From the NCBI GenBank assembly GCA_964023275.1, contig OZ029916.1, positions 36,333,727-36,397,726 of the forward strand: 64,000 nt of DNA. Direction: 5' to 3'. The notes beneath the pieces are model-generated. The model was not told the origin of the DNA and searched no databases. It saw nothing but the letters and a program-made list of their open reading frames with translations. Shown piece after piece: positions 58,103-64,000 of this stretch (positions within the stretch are counted from its first letter, which is position 1; each line of letters begins with the position of its first letter). This DNA comes from Norana najaformis (taxonomy: Eukaryota; Annelida; Clitellata; Crassiclitellata; Hormogastridae). The position numbers and the translations under genes are program-made.

Positions 58103-59802
58103 TTTTGATCAGAGAACATTTTAAATTCTGACCAGTGTGATGGAGTGTTCTGCGTGCGCGACGGTTACTTTAAAAGTGTAGAAGATTCTTAGCCTAATAA
58201 TTATATTTGTGAATAGGGTGTTGAGTTTCATCTCGTGAAGGCTGTTCGGCGACTGAAATGATGATAGAGACGTCTTTCCGAGATTGAATGTATAGTGACA
58301 GTTTGTTGACTGCCTGAATTACATTTGGATAAGCTTATATTGATACTGAGATAAGGACTTTTGTGAATATTTAGTCCGTTGACAACTACACCCATTCGGT
58401 TAAAAGAGATTTTATGTCCGAAATAGATGACCTTTTACTAATATTTCTACAAATCAATATACATCATCATAAATTATAACTCCTCTCTAATGTTCTACTG
58501 GTTCTTCCAACATCAATCATTTCAATGCTAGGTTTTATTCGAGTCCATAATGACTAGTCTCTCTGTCGTTGATCCTCACAGTAGGCCTACTTGTATCTTC
58601 ATATACCTCGGTAGGCAATGATGAAGTTCAAAGTCGTCTTTCACCCAACTGTAGAACAATTTCATAGAAATCAAAGCTTAATGAAACAGTCACTGCTTCT
58701 CTGTTTGTGTGCGATTTGTTTATAGACTTGGGAGAATGATGGTCGTCTCCATAACACAAAACATTTTGTGACAGAAAGTCTTCGCTTTGCACAACCACCG
58801 TAGCTGTATAAAACTCAACGAAAATCTAACTCATTCTGATTGCGACCTATTAAAGCGCCTTAACGTCGTATAGATTTCATCGCCGTTCTTTCACATGAAG
58901 GTGCTGACACCGCTATCATCATTCCAAACGATCAATCCAACGGTTCCATTTGTACTTTCGATTAACTACCAATCTCGTAGTTTATGCCGAAAACAAACTG
59001 GAGTTTATGCAGTTTATTCGTTTGGCAGCTTGCCCGTTGAGCGATCTCCGATCAGCTGAAGAATTCTTCTGAAACGGTCATCGAAAACGTCGTAGGTCGT
59101 CTGCTCGACCAAACCATACCGTCAGACTCGTTCTGGTTTCCATAATTCTAATATTTGTAGTGTTTCACGACGATTCATGTTTCACTTGACGAACAATCAT
59201 CTGTACACCAGGCCTGATATTTTATATTCTATTATACGTAACATATTGGTATGTACAGGCTGACAAAAAATAATCAAATAAATACATATCTACCCTACCT
59301 ATCTAACGTATAGCAGTCCTGCAGCACGTAGATGAGTTTTAATATAAGACCTGTCGCAGGATGCATTGAGTGTCAGCCACTAGTGCCCCAGAAGCATCAG
59401 CAGTTCAACATGGTACCCTTCACAAAGTATTCTGGCCTTATTTTCCACGTCTTGCACACTCATAATGCCATAAGACAACAGACGTTATTGTCGCTTCTCA
59501 CAAGTTGGTGTCAGGACAGAGACTGACGCCTGATGCTACCATAGCTCTAGTTAGGGACCATCTACATATAGAGCTATAGGCAAGTAACAGTTGCTCTCGC
59601 TATTCTCCTCTGTATATCTTTCAAAACCTCTAAATATACACTTTAATTATTCTCAACTATCATAATATATGCATAATTTTGTATTTATTTTTGAATGAAC
59701 GTCACTACAATTTTTTTATCTAAACAAATATGCAAATTACTTACTTACTTGTTTTGTACGTCTTCCTAAGACCAGAGCTACAGTGGTTGCTCTTGTAAAG
59801 AC
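58100..59802. other. Intergenic stretch, no gene recognised
   Basis: No coding region or clear repeat is seen. It separates gene 4 from the right copy of the segmental duplication. Confidence 0.4.
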
Positions 59803-60891
59803 GGATTGATTTGAAAACCATACAGCTCAAGCAAAACTGCCGGGAAGGGTTGCGCACGATCTTATCTGAGGGAGCGATGTGTCCGATGCCATATGATCCG
59901 GACCGTTAAGCAGTCTTCGTTCTGCAGTTTAAGGTGATCTTGGTGCCCCCTGTCACGAATTTCCACAACGAAATATAGAAGTTTGCCAAGGTCGGCCAAT
60001 CATTTTGGAATGGGTTGCCTAGTGACTCTAAACACAAGCTAACTGGTGGCTTTTCTTTGCCTTTATAGGCCTACCATTACGAGTTGAAAACCAGTCTGTT
60101 CGACAGATATTTCTGTCCCATCAAGCCTATAGTGCCCCGTAGTAGTTTATCCTAAACAGGCGCAATATAATTTTGATGGATTGCTGTCCCGGAGTTGCGC
60201 CAAAGCTGAAAGATTGTTCAACCTCTTCGCGGCAATTCTGTATCTATGTAAGCTTGAAAACTACTACCATTACTATATTTTTACCCTCATGATTGCAATT
60301 TTTTCGCGTGTTAAAAAGACTTCCAGATTTAGCCGGCGTCACGTGATGCGGGTCATTACTGTACGAAATATGGACTATTGTTAAACACGTCTGGCATCTT
60401 GCCTACTGTTTATACGCAAACCATACAACCCAATCGTACGGACTAAAGCCACAAGGGGCCACGGGATGGTCGGCAAACATGCGTGTATTAATTATATATT
60501 AGTCGACGGAACAACTAATGTGACATTTGAAAGCGATCTGAATATTGTAATTACAACTTGTTCCACGATATAAGCCTGTTTTTTCGTTCTAGCTCGAAAA
60601 TAATCTCGTACACATTTGATGTTATATTGTTCTCTCGCAACAGTATCTTATTCCCTCGAGATGGTTTATAGTTCATTCGAGTTAATCATACTTTTTGCGA
60701 ACATTTAACATGTCACTTTTGTGACTCGGTAGTCACTGAAATACGGTTGAAGTAACCTTCTCGTCTTTCGAACAGTGCGTGAAAGCCTCAGAGAAGTCAG
60801 ATATGTTGTGGCAGATTTTTATGACTTAGTTGAATAGACGAATTAATGTGAAAACGATTGTAGAAGACCATTAAACGAAAAATATTATAAA

Positions 60892-60902
60892 TATATAAAT
60901 AG
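60892..60902 (+). promoter_or_regulatory. TATA-like box upstream of copy 5
   Basis: TATATAAATAG lies 69 bp upstream of the ATG at 60971, conserved with copy 3. Confidence 0.55.
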
Positions 60903-60970
60903 AATACTGTACATTCGGTTAAACCCAGATTAGAAATAATAGCTTACATGATCAAATATCTAAGAGAATA

Positions 60971-61911
60971 ATGGATTTCTTCAAATGTCGAATTGTCGGG
61001 ATTTTGATAGTCGTTACAATTGTATTCATGGTAATTTACGAGTTCATTTTATTTAAACCGCAAGCAATTCATCTCCATTCCAAAAATTTAATATCTCTGG
61101 GATGGACAGATTTACTGAATAAAATGAAAATTGAAAACAAATCTCTTTGGTGGATGCAAGAGAATGAAACGATTGATCGAATTTCATACCAATTCTGGCT
61201 TATGACTTATTTGAATACATCCGGCAAAGCCAATGCAACAAAATTTAAGCTGATTTACAAGGTGCCTCATAGCAACTATGGAAATCCACCACCAGAAGGT
61301 CAGCATCTTTTTACATCTCATCAATGTCCAGTACAGGCTTGTAACATCACTAGGAAACTGGAGGATGTGAAGAAGGCTGATGCTGTTTACCTCGAAGGAT
61401 TCCAAGCGTCCATTTTGAAAGATTTACTACCGAAGCCAAAGAATCAGATATGGGTAATAACAGGAGGAGAATCTCCTCCGCTGAATACTCAGATGAACAT
61501 TTTTGATTCTCATGCTCTTGGAAACCTTATTAATTGGACGATGTTCTACCGACGAGACGCTACCATATCAGTGCCGTATGGAAAATTTGAGACATTTCCT
61601 AATTTCACCAGAATACAGGATTACCGTTTAGCAGACGGGTTCAACTACGCTGCTGGAAAGACAAAACAGATTGCTTGGTTCGTTAGTAATTGCAACTATG
61701 CAGCATATAGCGGTCGAGGTAATTATGCCAATGAATTGTCCAAGTACATCAAAGTGGACATCTATGGTCGCTGTGGGAATTTGAAATGTCCCAAAGACGA
61801 AATGAGTGGGTGTCTTCAGATGCTGAGGAAAGAATACAAATTCTATCTTTCGTTTGAGAATAACTGTTGTAAAGACTACATTACAGAGAAACTTTTCCAC
61901 AATGCTTTGCA
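60971..61911 (+). CDS. Alpha-1,3-fucosyltransferase copy 5, exon 1
   Basis: Intact GT10 exon 1 of 313 codons plus two bases, with the anchor at about residues 8-26 (MDFFKCRIVGILIVVTIVFM at the start). Motifs GGESPPL, NWTMFYRRDATIS and FYLSFENNCCKDYITEKLF are present. The donor GTAAGTAT is at 61912, phase 2. No exon 2 is seen in the remaining 2.1 kb, and the equivalent downstream sequence of copy 3 also lacks one, so its partner exon must lie beyond the window or not exist. The N-terminal part is the sister of copy 3, but the catalytic part is more distinct. Confidence 0.85.
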
Positions 61912-64000
61912 GTAAGTATTCTTAATACTTTTTGAGGTATTAACTAAAAATTAACTGTCTGCAAGACGTCTTACCAGAAAAGCATGTGCATCTGTGCTGT
62001 TCTGCACTAGGAATTTTATTAAAGCTTATGGTTTAGGCCAAAATTGTTGCACTTCATAAATTATCACCCTAAATTATCCACTCCCAGATACAATGTAGTC
62101 GAGCATAACCTACAAAAGTTTCATGTAAAAATATGTACTGTAAGTTAATATATTAGATTAATTTTTAAAATTCATAAATGCAATTAGTTGAACTTCAGGG
62201 TGGTATCCAGGCATTTCTCTCTGAAAATTACCCCCAGATGTTTCCCCCGAACATATCATACGGGACTTTCCCCCGTAAGGCATATCCAAGGCATATTTCC
62301 CGTTCTCATGCATATGGTCTATAGCTACAAAGTACTAGAAAAATATATGCAACCCGCTGGGAGAAAAGATATCGAAGGTGGGGTTTCGAAACTGAAAACG
62401 CTCTGAAGTTTATTACTATGTACACAGACACGCTATCAACAGAGTGCCATGAAGTAGGATCCTTCACTAGAAAAGTACTTTAATTGGGTGGGGTTAAGGT
62501 AGTCAATGAAAGTCCTAATTTCGTTCATGCTTGTCTAACGTAGGCAACAACCATCCTAGTTTCATGAACATAACACAAAACAAAGACTAAATAGCAGTAA
62601 TTCACATTTAAGTGTTAAATCATATCTTAAATTGTTTAACATTAACCACTGAATCTATTCTATATAGGCTATACTGTCAGTAGACAAGGATAACTTATGA
62701 AACGTATATTTGTTAGCATTACAAGACTAAGTCTAGACTAACTAGTTTTGAGCGTTAATTGCACCTGTTTTTGTGTAGTAAAAGTCCATACATAGGCCTG
62801 GCTTTTGTACACAAGGTGCCTTACTGCAAGTTCACAGCTGCAAATTATGCTCTATAAATCAGACTCGATCCTTGCTCAAAGTCACGCACAGGGTTCACAA
62901 TTCGTGCATTGCAGTTTCTATGTTTTTTGTTTGCTGCACAATTTGGCAATCAGTGTGCTGGTCGAAAACGCTGTTTCTAATACACATTTCGGAACTGTCA
63001 GTAAGTGCTAGAAGTTACTCCAGCTGTTGCCGTGTGCATTTTTCTATTCCATACCACTACACACCCTGATGTTGGCTCTTGGCAGCTCGCGATTAACACA
63101 GCTATGGATCTTTCAAATTTTCATTTTTTAACTTTTAGGAGAGCCCACTATTGTACTGATCTTGCGCTGAATGACAGAATCGTCGCCTTTTAATACATGT
63201 ACTGACTGTATTTGGCCTAGTGCGTATTTGCACCTATCCTACGCATGTGATTTTATCACTTTTACTGCTTGTAAATACGACAGTTTTATTATACATATGT
63301 CGGGTGGGAAACGACCAGGAAGGACTTGCCCGGTGAGACGTCCTAAAAACCGATGAAAAATATTCTTTAATTACAGTTTATAATCACTTTTTTCGTCCAA
63401 ACCTCAGCTTTTAAAGCCACATAACTCTGTTTTATAAAACTTCATCTGCTACCTCTCATGCAGCGGCAAATTACCTTTTCAGCACACGCAAAAGGTCACC
63501 CATTGACCTACTAGCGACAATATCTGATTGCAACATAATTCCTAATGTCTTAATTAAATTAAGGTAACTTATCTGTTTAATCACCTAGCTGTCGCCACTT
63601 CCATTACTTAATTAAATTAAGTTAACTTATCTGTTCAATCACCTAGCTGTTGCCAATTTTATTATCATTTCCTACCAAATCTCTCCTCAGAATTATACAC
63701 TATTACCCATTTCCAGTCCTGGTAGCAACTAAACTTCAAGTTGTTTAAAATGGCATCTGATCTTTACTCCCTTCTTCTGACTGAAATTACGGTTGACCTT
63801 CAGATCTTAGGCCTAACTAAAAACTCATCTCTTGCTGCATAGGCTGTTTTCTGGTGTTCTTGGATTTCCCTCTTGTTTTTCACCGGACTTAGCTTTGGCT
63901 TGCAAACCGATTTTGCTTAGTAGTGACACTCTACTGATGCCTTGAGTATTGCTACACCGGGGCTATAGGAATTTTCACATTTTTATTGTAACTATTATTA
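61912..64000. other. Downstream of copy 5 exon 1, no exon 2 in the window
   Basis: Homologous to 51662-53510 up to about 63783. A short duplication around TTAATTAAATTAAG is at 63551 and 63608. The gene is probably continued beyond the right edge. Confidence 0.6.

Larger units (their letters stand above)
59803..63783 (+). repeat. Segmental duplication, right copy
   Basis: Matches 49659-53510 over its length, with an extra block of about 120 bp at 59881-60000 that splits the LINE fragment at GGGAGCGATG. It contains exon 1 of copy 5 and about 1.9 kb of downstream sequence. Confidence 0.85.

Overview
The window is eukaryotic nuclear DNA, almost certainly from a marine invertebrate animal. It has GT-AG introns, many microsatellites, non-LTR retrotransposon and SINE debris, and widely spaced genes. 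Repeats ending in GGCGCTATATAAA, together with the enriched palindrome TAGGCCTA, are to my recollection common in spiralian and invertebrate deuterostome genomes. The species cannot be fixed from the sequence.

The only host genes I can support form a tandem cluster of GT10-family alpha-1,3-fucosyltransferases, all on the + strand from about 35.2 kb to the right edge. Each complete gene has two coding exons. Exon 1 carries a short cytosolic tail, one membrane anchor, the stem and most of the catalytic domain. Exon 2 carries the C-terminal part of the donor-binding fold. Every exon 1 ends in phase 2 at a GTAAGT donor, and every intact exon 2 is in matching phase. There are five intact exon 1 copies (35172, 46295, 50721, 54588, 60971) but only three intact exon 2 copies (38708, 48473, 56018). 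Two decayed exon 2 relics lie at about 49078-49418 and 55917-55982. Copies 3 and 5 sit in a 3.9-kb segmental duplication that has no exon 2, so they are dead or splice to a distant shared exon 2. These type II Golgi enzymes would transfer fucose from GDP-fucose to N-acetylglucosamine-containing glycans, and the array probably diversifies surface or secreted glycans.

The left part (1-35 kb) is gene-poor. At 1.8-3.8 kb is a heavily decayed transposase-like gene. At 4.2-6.6 kb is a nearly intact DNA transposon with imperfect terminal inverted repeats, a TATA box and one transposase-like reading frame of about 563 codons broken by a single in-frame TAA. From 6.6 to 28 kb the sequence is dominated by microsatellites, a 25-copy 64-bp minisatellite grown from a LINE fragment (14.9-16.5 kb), a 24-bp minisatellite inside a SINE (17.3-17.5 kb), a GGT/GTC tract and a 140-bp TA tract. 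From 28 to 32.7 kb there are several 3' ends of CR1/L2-like LINEs and a GATTAC-tailed SINE-like family, with at least one nested insertion.

An RTE-like LINE lies antisense inside the intron of fucosyltransferase gene 1. A dispersed repeat of about 0.7 kb with a shared reading-frame block occurs at 24.4-25.2, 28.7-29.2 and 39.1-39.8 kb. A pair of divergent direct repeats lies at 40.7 and 43.5 kb. No rRNA, functional tRNA, CRISPR array or viral gene was found.
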